Assembly (NCBI GenBank): GCA_905250115.1
Contig: CAJNOI010000184.1
Location: 62,001 to 126,000 of the forward strand
DNA from: Adineta steineri
Lineage: Eukaryota; Rotifera; Eurotatoria; Adinetida; Adinetidae
Direction of reading: 5' to 3'
DNA length: 64,000 nucleotides
The position numbers and the translations under genes are program-made. The notes under the pieces are model-generated. The model worked only from the letters and a program-made list of their open reading frames with translations, was not told the DNA's origin and did not search any database. This document shows, one piece after another, positions 47,713 to 59,500 of the stretch (positions are counted from its first letter, which is position 1; each line of letters begins with the position of its first letter).

Positions 47713-49090
47713 AAGAGGAAAAACAATTCTATTGACTTTTTTCGTCTCTGTAAATATATATATTCATTAAGAAGACAATGTTTGTCTATGTTTTGTCTTG
47801 TTTGGTTTTTTCTTTTGTTTGTTCTATATGATTAAACAACGAAAGAATTTATTCTTATTATTTACCTCGGTTTTTTTTTGATCTAATCAAAAAAGAAAAG
47901 ATTTAAAAAAAACGTTAATTATTTACATAGAAATTCAAGTCTCTTATTATTTCTTTTTCAGATATGATTCTAGTCCGGTGATTATACTCAGAGAATGATG
48001 ATTAATACATTTTATACAATTGTAAATCAGATGTGGTAAGTGAATCATTTTTATATTTATTTGGTAAAGAAGAATTGTCATATAAAATTATATATTTGTC
48101 GTAACGCATCGAGAATGAAGTGGCAAAAGTAAAGGACAGATAAAAAAGAAATTTTTTTATGATGCCTACCGTCTATATGAATATAGTTTCGTTGATGTTG
48201 TATGTAGTCATTTTCTTTTCTATATTACTATTTTTTAACAGCTTACTCAACTGATAAAAATGATATACTTATCACTTCGCATTCTTTTTATTCATTTGTT
48301 AGAAGAATATCTCGTGCGTTTGTCTTTCGTCGGACATATACAATTGTTTTTCCACTCAATGTAATTAATAATTATTATTCGGCATAAGTACCCAGCATAG
48401 TTCACCTGATACATACAATTTTTCAAGGTCAAATAGGATATAATCACGTATTACTAATATTTTTCGTTTAATTTATTTTTCAAAAAAAAAGAAATGAAAA
48501 CTTAATACTATTGTCTACATTCTAATTTAAAATTACTGAAATTTAATCGTAGGTGAATATAAATATGTATCTTGTGTGACAAAATAAACCTTGAAATTTA
48601 AAGAGGAATAGATGGCAAATATTGACACACTTTTGAATATAGCTAGTTGTTATTTTATAGGGGATATATTTTTCGACATAAAAGATGTTCTTTTTTTTCT
48701 TCTTCAATACTATGTAATTAAATTAAGTTAGAGAAGAAAGTTTTTAATAGGTGTCACAGAAAGCATTAATATTTTACATAAAAAGTCTCGTATAATTTGA
48801 CTGCAAGGTTATTACAAAAAAAACCATAGGAGTTCGATAAAAGTCACCTGTATTTCTTACTAGCGACTGTTCATATAACAACATTCACGATAATAGGTCT
48901 GTATATATATATATGTTTTGAAGCGTCGCCATGCGAGACTTTTCTGAATGACGTAGAACGAAAAAAATTCATGACAATCACTCTCTCTTTCCTCCTTTCT
49001 ATCGCCATAATAAGTTGTTTTGGTTACATTAAAATTCTAGGCACATTGTAATTTCCCATATACATATATTTATTTTTCTTTTCTTATTCC
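47713..49090. other. Intergenic region, no gene seen
   Basis: About 1.4 kb AT-rich spacer between DNAJC8 and the egghead-like gene. It ends in an acceptor (ttcttattccag, 49081-49092) 47 nt before the next start. Confidence 0.5.
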
Positions 49091-49139
49091 AGAGAAATCC
49101 TGTTGTTCAATTGTGTGATTTCTATTCGATAATTTAATA

Positions 49140-50608
49140 ATGATATGCTCATCGTCAAATCGTCGTCATATAATTCATGTTTGTTGTTTTATTATTTTTA
49201 TTTCTATATTCGAAATTCTATCCGGTGCAGTAGATATATATCCATTTAATAAATTATCTTCAAGTATAATTGTATTCATAAAAGATCCTATTGAATATTA
49301 TGGTTTAACACTCGCAATAATTATTTATTTTGTACGCATATTATCGTTATTACCATTGCCATTAGTTATATGTCATACATGTGGTTTAGTTTTCTATAAT
49401 ATATTTCCTGAACGACCAGAATTACATAATTCACCATTGTTAGGACCAAAAATTCGTATACGTGTTGTAACACGTGGTGATTATCCTGAATTAGTACATA
49501 CAAATGTTAAACGCAATTTAGATACATGTGCAAAAGTTGGTTTAGATAATTTTCAAATTGAAATTGTAACTGATAAACCAATAGATATTCATGGTTTACC
49601 AGCAAATATGGTACGTGAAGTTGTTGTACCAAGTACATATCGAACAAAAACAGGTGCACTTTATAAATCACGTGCATTGCAATATGCATTAGAACCTGAT
49701 GTTAATCAATTAGCAGCTGAAGATTATATTGTACATTTAGATGAAGAAACATTATTAACAGAAAATTCTGTTCGTGGAATATTAAATTTTGTTAATTCGA
49801 ATGAATATGATATTGGACAAGGTTTAATAACATATGCAAATGAAACAATCGTTAATTATATAACAACATTAGCTGATAGTATGCGCGTTGGAGTTGATTT
49901 AGGATGTTTAAGATTTTGTTTAAAAAAATTACATCGACCACCATTCTTATTCAAAGGTTCATTTGTTGTATGTCGTGCTAGTTGTGAACTTGAAGTTTCA
50001 TTTGATAATGGACGAGCAGGTTCAATAGCTGAAGATACCTATTTCGCAATGTTAGCAATGTCAAAAAATAAGAAATTCGGTTGGATTGAAGGTTTGTTTA
50101 ATATAAGCGTTAACCGAAAGCAGAAAATATTTATTATTCTTTATTTCTAGGTGAAATGTGGGAAAAAAGTCCATTTACATTAGCAGATTTTATTAAACAA
50201 CGTAAAAGATGGTTACAAGGAATTTTACTTGTTGTACACGATAACCGTTTACCATTACGTGTTCGATTATGTTTAGGTATTGCACTTTATTCATGGGTTA
50301 CATTACCAATAACATCATTAAATGTTATTCTTACACCACTTTGTCCTATACCATTACATTGGACATTAAATTTTTTAATCAGTTATGTTGGCGCTGTTAA
50401 TGTTTATTTATATATAATTGGTGCAGTACGTTCATTTTCACTAGTACGTTTAGGTTATCTACAATTTACAATTCGAATACTTGGAACATTAGCAACTATT
50501 CCATTTGTTATTGTATGCGAAATAACAGCGGTTATATGGGGACTTTTGAGTGATAAGGGAAAATTTTATATTGTTGATAAAAACTTAAAACCACCGGTTA
50601 ATGTGTAA
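49140..50608 (+). CDS. egh: Egghead/BRE-3-type beta-1,4-mannosyltransferase (GT2)
   Basis: Two exons: 49140-50091 and 50151-50608; 469 aa. Two N-terminal hydrophobic segments (about 12-30 and 55-82) precede a GT2 domain: RIRVVTRGDYPELVHTNVKR, the donor-binding HLDEETLL, FKGSFVVCR, AGSIAEDTYFAM and the acceptor-side QRKRWLQG (QxxRW). Two to three membrane helices follow (LITSLNVIL region, VYLYIIGAV, IRILGTLATIPFVI). This matches Drosophila egghead and nematode BRE-3, which add mannose to glucosylceramide to make the arthro-series glycosphingolipid core. Location: ER/Golgi membrane. Its presence fits a protostome genome. Confidence 0.92.
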
Positions 50609-51095
50609 TGATAATTAGAGATATTTTTCGTTAGAATTTACTTTTTTTTGTTTTTAACAGATAATCGATGAATCACATCGGCAATCTTCTTTTCTTTGGG
50701 TTCTTTTTTCTTTTTTGTGTTGTTCATGTTTCTTTTTTAAACTACTGCTTTATTGTTTGTCAGATGATCCTTATTTGTGGATTTACCTTATTTAGAATTA
50801 TATATATAAATATAAAAAAGAAAAGATACTTCTTTATTCACACGCATTTTTTGTTATTTATGATATATATATATATATAAATATATTTGATTTTTAGATT
50901 TCTTTATATAATAGATGAAGGAATGTTTTATCATGTTTTTTTGATCGAAATGATTGACAGTTAATATTATTGATTGCTATCATAAGCACAGACTTATTTT
51001 CTGTTTTACTCATTTTATGTTTATATATATATATTTTTTTTCTTGTGATTTTTATGAATTAATAATTAATATAAAGAGAAATCAATTTATCTTCA
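50609..51095. other. Spacer between egh and CSNK2B
   Basis: About 490 nt of T-rich/AT-rich sequence with a short TA repeat near 50867-50885. Open frames here are low-complexity and hydrophobic. Ends in an acceptor tttatcttcag at 51096. Confidence 0.5.
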
Positions 51096-51209
51096 GGTTT
51101 TTTTATTTGTGTTATTGTTCTGGCCTCGACTGGAACAAAGACTGCTGTAAAAGACGACCAGTCATCGTCTTCTGCTGGTGCTGGAGGTATTAAATCAAAA
51201 TCAAGTTCG

Positions 51210-52196
51210 ATGAGTTCGTCAGAAGAAGGTATAGAAATAAATCTTGATCGTATGTATATATTCTAAATATCTTTTTTTCGAAATCAGTTTCATGGATTTC
51301 ATGGTTCTGCGGTCTTCGTGGTAATGAATTCTATTGTGAAGTTGATGAAGATTACATACAGGATAAATTCAATTTAGTATGTCATCTAGAAAATAGAGAA
51401 TTCTTTTTTTTTTTTGTTATTCAATCAAATATTTTTAATAGACAGGTCTTAATGAACAAGTACCACATTATCGGCAAGCTCTTGAGATGATTCTTGACCT
51501 TGAGCCTGATAATGAACATGAGAAACAAGATAATCCAAGTCAATCAGATTTAATTGAACAAGCTGCTGAAGTTCTCTATGGTAAAAATTCAATAGAATGG
51601 AGAAAAAAAAACAACTAAATAAATTATTTCTCTAATAGGTCTTATTCATGCTCGCTATATTCTTACTAATAATGGTATAGCTCAAATGCTTGAAAAATTT
51701 CAAAATGGAGATTTCGGTCTATGTCCTCGTATATATTGTGATAATCAACCAATGTTACCGGTATGAAAGATTGTATTTTTGTTTTTTTTTATATAAATTT
51801 TTTATTGAATCATAGATTGGTTTATCTGAAATGCCTGGTGAAGCTATGGTTAAACTTTATTGTCCGAAATGTATGGATGCTTACGTACCGAAAAGTTCTC
51901 GACATCATCATATAGATGGAGCATATTTTAGTACAGGTTTTCCGCATATGTTTTTTATGGTTCATCCTGAACATCGACCAAAACGACCAACAAATCAATT
52001 TGTTGCTCGACTTTATGGTTTTAAAATTCATTCAATGGCTTATCAATTACAATATCAAGCAGCAAGTAATCTTAAACAACCGAATTCAGGTGCAGTCATT
52101 CCAAGTGCTGGTGCTGCTGGTGCAGTTGGTGGTGGTGGTGGTACTGGCGGTGGCGGCACAACTACAACCACTACTCGTCCAGTTATTAAGGATTGA
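51210..52196 (+). CDS. CSNK2B: Casein kinase 2 regulatory subunit beta
   Basis: Five exons: 51210-51228, 51288-51376, 51442-51580, 51639-51760, 51816-52196; 249 aa. Nearly collinear with animal CK2 beta (215 aa): [18 protein letters not shown] with N-terminal autophosphorylation serines, the acidic loop DLEPDNEHE, the zinc finger CPRIYC...CPKC, and [19 protein letters not shown] at the dimer interface. It assembles the CK2 tetramer and docks substrates. The divergent part is the C-terminus: after SNLKQPNSG comes an Ala/Gly/Thr-rich tail ([18 protein letters not shown]) replacing the short SPVKTIR-type end. An open in-frame stretch extends upstream to the acceptor at 51096 without an ATG. Confidence 0.96.
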
Positions 52197-54978
52197 TTTA
52201 AATAAAAATTATGTCGATTTTTTTTTTTGTCGAATATGAACAAAACAATTGATTTCTATGTACTATTACTAATACATTATTCTCATTTGTTGATAACGTT
52301 ATTAGTACTTATGCTATGTATATGTCTTTCGTTCAATTCTTTTTTTTCTCCTTTTCTTTAAAATCATCAACTAAAATCGCACGACGACATAGTAGAATTT
52401 GATAAACTCAAATTTTTCACTCGTTCATAATTTTATTTTTGATTTAATTCAAAATAGCAAAGAATTTGGGATTCGAAATTTTCGATTGAGTTTGAATGAA
52501 TTGATTTAATAATAAAAAAAACTAATTACATCGTTTCAGAAGTAGAAAATTTACTTTTGTTAATAGACACTCCTTTGAGTTAAAATCAATATTTACCTAT
52601 CGGCAATTATTTGAAAGTTGAACAGAATTTTAATTTTCTTTTTTACTCATGATATATCACTATTGCATATATGCAAAGTACTCTTAATCCTATTCAAATA
52701 GATTAATATATATTACAAAACACACATATTGTAACAAAAAGAAATATAGATTTTTTCTTAAATTACTGAATTATTATAATCTAGATAAGGTAGTCATTTT
52801 TGTGTAAATATTTTTCAAAAGCGTTTAATTCAGTCTAAAATATAGATAGATATTTATGATACTACATGACTGTAGTAACAGCAGTGTTCTTCTATTTATA
52901 TGACATTTGAATAATACGAGTCTTATATTCATCCTGCTAACTATATTTCTTTTTCATTTGATAAAGATATTAATCATATGACAGCTTGAATATAATCATC
53001 AGCTTAGTGTTGACGTTATATGTTATTCAGCCAATGCATCATAAACAACTTTAGTATAAGATTTTCTATACCTATTTGCTATTTTTAATTAACATATATA
53101 TCCTTAAGATATGTAACATCTATGACATCTGTATTCAAGGTCAATGATTACTGATACAGGTCATTTCTTTCATAACATTGGAAAGTTTCTGATTGTTCGA
53201 ATTCTTTGCATTATCATCTGGCATTTGCAAACGAATCTCATTTAATGGAATCGAAATAACTCGCCATATTAGATATACAAATATAAATAATTATGTTTTG
53301 AGAATTTATCAGATAAATTTCTTTGACTCAAGAAAAATAACGGATTTATAATTATTTATGTAAAAGAGAAATAAATATTATCGAGACAATAACTAATTAA
53401 TAATAATAGAGATTAGACAATGTTTCTATCACTTATCATTTACCATGTATACATATACGGGACGTAAAACTTATCTATCATTCAGATAACGATACAATTT
53501 TCAATGTTATTTAGAAATTTAAAGCTCTACTGTTTCTTTTAACATATTCTAAATACTTTTGTTATTTGATATCGTAATAATAAATATTTTAATAAGATAA
53601 TTAAGTATAGCTCTAGTGATAACTAATAAATATCCAAATGCTCTATCATCTGTTATTAATCAAAATAATAATACAAAGCAGACGAACGACTAATTGTTGT
53701 ATAAAAAAATTACGGTATTATTCTTAGAATGATATTTTACATAGTCTATTAAAATAATCAGAAAATTGAATTTTAAATCAAAATTTTTAGAAGTATAGTT
53801 AGTAATTGATTAAAATAGATCAAATATGTCATGTTGACAATGGAGAAACAGCGATGATTTCGTACTCTTCTGTACTCCCACAATACTTTAATGTTTTCTT
53901 TTCGTACTTAAAAAAACTTTGGCGCAGATGAAGTCTCTTTTTTTGTCCCTTGCATTTTTTGCACTAGAAGGCAAGAAAAATAATGCATATGTCGTATTTT
54001 TATTTCTTACAAAATGTACAGGTGTTGTAAATAATGCACAACACAATCATCACTCGTATTTCAGCTGTAATCGAAACAAATTATTTACAGATAACATATA
54101 CAATTAGAAATGACAGCGACAAGATGTATTGTTTTTGATGACTGATAAATTATATGATATAAGAAACCAGGTTTCTACTGTAGTTTTCTTTTGTCAACAG
54201 AAATTGGCCTATTTTAATGGTACTTAATGAGACAAATATAAAACATTTGCATCTACAGTCATCAATCAATATCATTTCGTAAAACCATGTGTGAATAGGT
54301 TTTGAGAATCAATTCGATATTCTATATGATCTGAATTAATAGCTATTTGACAACTTCAATCAATTATTAAAACTCTTCCGCTACAAGATTATCGGAAAAA
54401 AAATTGCAACTTATTTTTTCATAAAAAACTGACATGAGACGTGTGTATCTTAAACGAAACAGCAAATTCTATAAGATTACACAATCAAGCAAAATGTCAA
54501 AATATATATATATGTTTCTCGTTACCTAGGGGTCAATGATAATGCTCAGGGTTGCTTAGTACTATAGTGTTGTTTGTTACTCGTAATCATATAAATTGAT
54601 TGTCTTCAAACAATACTATGTGTCCTAATTCTCGATAATATAAAAATTCCATATTTTCATAATACAGTTAAGTAATCTATTACGTTATTCATTTAAATAT
54701 TTATTCTACAAAAAAACTTCAGAAGTTTTATAAGAATAGAATATTTATTATTTTTTTCATGACACACATTATTTTGTATTCATTCGTTACATTTACGTCT
54801 AGATGGCATTAGTATATGACTGTTTATAATAGTCAAATGACTTTTGCTGGATTGTCAGCCCACCAACGGAAATAAAGTGAATGTCTAATATGTTTATTTT
54901 CTTCTCGTTTTTTTTTATCGCACTTCTCTTTCTCAATATTAACTTCTACTATAAAGAAACGAATTTTTATCTTTTTAG
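52197..54978. other. Large intergenic region, no gene seen
   Basis: About 2.8 kb of AT-rich sequence between CSNK2B and MARCHF5. The frame at 53919-54107 lacks features. It ends in the acceptor atctttttag at 54978, 48 nt before the MARCHF5 start. Confidence 0.5.
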
Positions 54979-55026
54979 AAATAATCTATCGATTCGAATC
55001 CATTATTATATTTCCCTAATCAATCA

Positions 55027-56341
55027 ATGAATATACCAGTAATATCTACAGCAAATCATTCAATTCCTTCTCAAATCCCGCCACCACCTCCACCATTAAA
55101 TGGTGCTCGAAATTCATTAACATCTAATATTCAACCACGTAGCAATATACCTGGAAAACATTGCTGGGTTTGTTTTGCTACAGATGAAGATGATTTTCAA
55201 GCTTGTTGGGTATCACCATGCCGTTGTCGTGGTACAGCGAAATGGGTTCATCAAGAATGTCTTCAAAGATGGGTAGATGAAAAACAACAAGGATCAAGCG
55301 GAGGTCAGTTAATTATTTTTTTCTTTCTCAATTTTTGGGAAAATTTCTTTTTGCATTTAGTTAAAGTTGTCTGTCCACAATGTAATACAGAATATATTAT
55401 TGTTTATCCTAAACAAGGTCCATTAGTTTATACACTTGATTTAATAGAACGTATTTTAAATCGATTTTGTCCATTTCTTGCCGGTGGTATTCTTGTTGGA
55501 TCTGTTTATTGGACAGCGGTTACATATGGTGCAGTTACAATTATGCAGGTAAAATCATTGGTTCTATTCTATTGAATGTAATTAATGAAAAAAATATTTC
55601 AGATTCTTGGACATAAAGAAGGTTTAAGTGTAATGGAAAAAGCTGATCCACTTTTTCTTCTCATTGGTTTACCAACAATTCCAATTGTTCTAATTCTTGG
55701 ACGAATGATACGATGGGAAGAAGCTGTATTGAAATTCTGGCGTAAACATTCATCAAAATTACCCTTAATGAATTATTTATTTCCTAATGGTAACATCAGA
55801 TTTTTTTCAATTACACACAACAATTAATATTTCATTATAGATCGTACGCCATATTTACCTCGTATTCCAACTGAACGTAATGGAAATTCTAATCCAGCAT
55901 CTTTAACAAGACTTATTTGTGGTGGTCTTATATTACCAACAATTGCTACGATATTTGGAAAATTTATGTTTCAACGTGTTCATTCGAATTTTCAACGAAC
56001 ACTTTTAGTATGTGATGAAGAAGAGAAAAGATAATAATGAAATCATTTATTTTATTTTATAGGGTGGCATTGCATTTATTGTTCTGAAAGGTACAGCAAA
56101 AATTTATTATAAACAAAGTCAATATATTCGTGAAGCACATCGAGAAATTCGTAATTATGAATCAACAACTACTAATTTACCAACTCATCATCATCATTCT
56201 GTTCCACCCCCACCACCACCACCACCTCGACCAGCAACTGTTGAAGCACAACAACAACAACAAAATTCGAATGAAATATTCGTCATCTCATCATCACCAT
56301 CAACGTCGTTAACAAATGCTGAATCACCATCGGACTTTTAA
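55027..56341 (+). CDS. MARCHF5: MARCHF5 (MITOL)-like RING-CH ubiquitin ligase
   Basis: Five exons: 55027-55303, 55361-55548, 55603-55789, 55841-56007, 56063-56341; 365 aa (human 278). A Pro-rich N-terminus (PPPPPP) precedes the C4HC3 RING-CH: CWVCFATDEDDFQACWVSPC, CRGTAKWVHQECLQRW and CPQCNTEY. Four hydrophobic segments follow (FLAGGILVGSVYWTAVTYGA, LFLLIGLPTIPIVLIL, ICGGLILPTIATIFG, GGIAFIVLKG), the topology of the mitochondrial outer-membrane ligase MARCHF5 that controls Drp1, Mfn and MAVS. A C-terminal extension of about 75 residues, with His, Pro and Gln runs, is not found in the vertebrate protein. Confidence 0.93.
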
Positions 56342-56546
56342 CTATGAAAAAAAAAATTTTGATCTTTTTTCTTTTTTTTTGTGTATAATTCTTATATGAA
56401 CATTTGAATTTTTTTTTCTTCTTCTTTAAAAAAATTTTGATCAGGAGAAAACAGAAAATGTTATTATTGTTGTTTTTCTTTTTTCATCTAACTTCTAGTT
56501 TGAATATACATATACATATATACATATTATTTAGGAATTTGATATA

Positions 56547-59500
56547 ATGACAGCAACAAATAATATAGACAAAGTCAAAACTTATTTATTAGCTGCAAGT
56601 GGACGACGAACTATACGAAATACACCATGGATAGATGATATACCATCGGAAAGTTTTACTTTACCGAAATATGAGGTGAGTTGCTTTTATAGTTATTGAA
56701 GAGGATGATGAATGGTTATAATCATATGTTGACGACTGTTTTATTTCTCCGAAAAATTTATTTAATCAGATTTGACATACTACTGTCATATACAAATAAA
56801 TGAACTTTTGTGGAAATATTAACAAAGGCAGATGTTTTTCTTTTGAAAGATATTTATAGGAACATCAGTACACTCGGAGATATGAGTGCTGTTTTTAATA
56901 AATAAAAAATTAATTGCTTTATGTTTTTGATGCAAATAAAATTGACAAAAAAAAATAAATATTTATAAAAAAATTTTTCTATTAAAAAGCTTTTAACAGT
57001 TATCAGTATGGTTTTACGGATATTTATCTATTACAAATATCTACTATGTAAGGCACTATGGTCAAGGTGATAGCACTCAAAAGTAATATGACTCATTTTT
57101 CTTTTGTTCTTCTACTATCAAAATAATTGATGTATGAATTAAAACCGGCAAAGGTCATGATAGTTTCGTTAGGCTTTAAAAAAAAACAATTTTACATAAT
57201 ACAAAATTTATAAATATTTTCTTTAGGTTGAAGCTCTTGATAAAGTCAAACGTGAAAATACTGTAGTCTGTTTACATAGTAATACATCGAAAAATTTTCT
57301 CATTATAAATGTCATACGAGAATATTCTTATGGTATTAAGCAAAATTTGGAACAAGGCGGTCAACGTATTATTTGTCTTACTATGGGTATAAAAAAAACA
57401 TGAATTTCACATTTTGTATTTATAATTTTTTTGTTTTATGAATATAGAACAAGATCCTGTTGCATTAGCTGAAATGATTCATCGTCATTTACCAGTTGAT
57501 GTTGGTTCATTCGGTATTGAACATGGTGTATTACTATGGAAAAAAGAACAATGGCACCAAGAAATGCAAATACGTTCTGTATTTGTTATGCATCCAACTG
57601 TTTTTCATGAATTACTTAATCGAAATTATATAGAATTTTCACATATTAAACTGTTAATTCTCGATGAATGTCATCAAGCTATTCGTGATCATGCATATGG
57701 ATCAATTATAAAACAATATAAAAATCTCTGGGATCAAAAAGATAATAACATTCCATTACCTCGACTTTTTTCAATAACAACTGCTTTACTTAAAACTTAT
57801 TGTACATCAGTTCAATTGGAAGAACGTATTGAAAATTTACATAATTTTTTTTGGTAAATTAATTATTAATTTATCTTAAATTATATATATATACATTTGA
57901 ATTATTTTTAGTTCAACTATTTTTACTGCAACAGATCTTATTTGTCGTCAATCAAATCGTTTATCAAAAATACCAAAAGAAACAATTGTTATTTGTGAAA
58001 AAAATAATCAACAACAACCGGAAATTACAATTGAAATAATACGAGTAAGAATAGTTCTATAAATTAATACATGGAATGTTGAACAGAAGTGCTTAGAATA
58101 TATAATGATGTTATCATACAGAGGTCAAACGAGTTTGAAGTTTTTCGACAAATTGTAGCTTGTAACTATGTGCTTTCTTTTCTTGAGCATCACCAGTCGA
58201 CTCAGTACAGTCCAAAGTACCTATTAGAACAATCAAAAGCAGATGATTACAGTTTTTAGGTAGTTTTTCGCGAAAACTTAGATATCCATAAACTTTAAAT
58301 TTGGAGCACATTTAATTTAACCTGTTTTTTTTATTAAAGGAAATTCATGCAGCACTTGCTTATTTAAATAAATTAGAAGCACCACAAATTTCATCTTCAA
58401 CTAATTCCGATGAGAATTCATCACCATTAACAATTCCTCGTCAAGTTCTTACTGAATGTTTACGTCTAGTCGATAAATTAGGCATTTGGGCATTACTTCG
58501 TTCTTCATTACCAATAATAACTCAATTAGAACGTCTTTCAAGTATTGCTGTTGAACAAAGTTCTGCTTCATTTTCCTCAAATTCTTCTTCATCATTATCA
58601 TCATCTCATCTTTCTCTCACATCACCACGTGCATACTCATTATTTCTTGATTGGATTTGTACATTACTTCGTTTTTGGAGATCACGTATTAAAACAGTCA
58701 TTGAAACACTTGATTCTCAAACATTAATTGAACAATATACAACATCAAAATTACGTTCATTATTTGATATATTAAAACGTTTTCAATCCGATGCAACAAG
58801 TACAGTCTATCGTCGATGGTCAGCTTTAATATTTGTTGATCGTAAACAAGAAACAGCTGTACTTAATGCAATATTAAAAGATGCAGCAAAACGTTTTGCT
58901 GATGAATATTCATTTATTCGACCGAATTTTTTAATTGGATATTCAACAATGCAAACAACAGATGATCTATCTACTAGTCAACATATACAGCCGATGGATA
59001 GTCGAAAACAAGTATAGAAAAAATTAAATCTTTAACACTTCTTATTTTTTTTGTTGTTTCAAGGAAGAAGTTATGCGTAAATTTCGTCTTGGAGAAAATA
59101 ATATTATTGTCGCATTAAGTTCTCTTGAAGAATTAAAAGATATTCCAGATTGTAATCTAGTTATTCGATTTGATGTTCCAACGAATTATCGATCATATGT
59201 ACAATCAAAAGTAAATGATTGTGACATAATTTGATTATAAAAATTCTTTTTTCGAATTAATTTTTTTAGAGCAAAGCACGAGCTCAATTACCACATTTTT
59301 TTATGCTTGCTGAACAAGATGAATATGATGCATTTTTAACAAATCTTAATTCTTTTAAAGGCATTGAACAAGTAAAAAAATATAAATATTAAAAATTCCA
59401 AAAAAAAAATCTATTCATATTTTTAAGGTTTTAACAAAAGAATTTCACGAAATTAATAATCCTCTTCCATCAATAACCATCGATCGTGATAGATCACCCA

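Noticed and set aside
53919..54107. 62-residue plus-strand frame in the CSNK2B-MARCHF5 gap
   Set aside because: Starts like a signal peptide but continues as low-complexity sequence; no acceptor, no homologue recognised.
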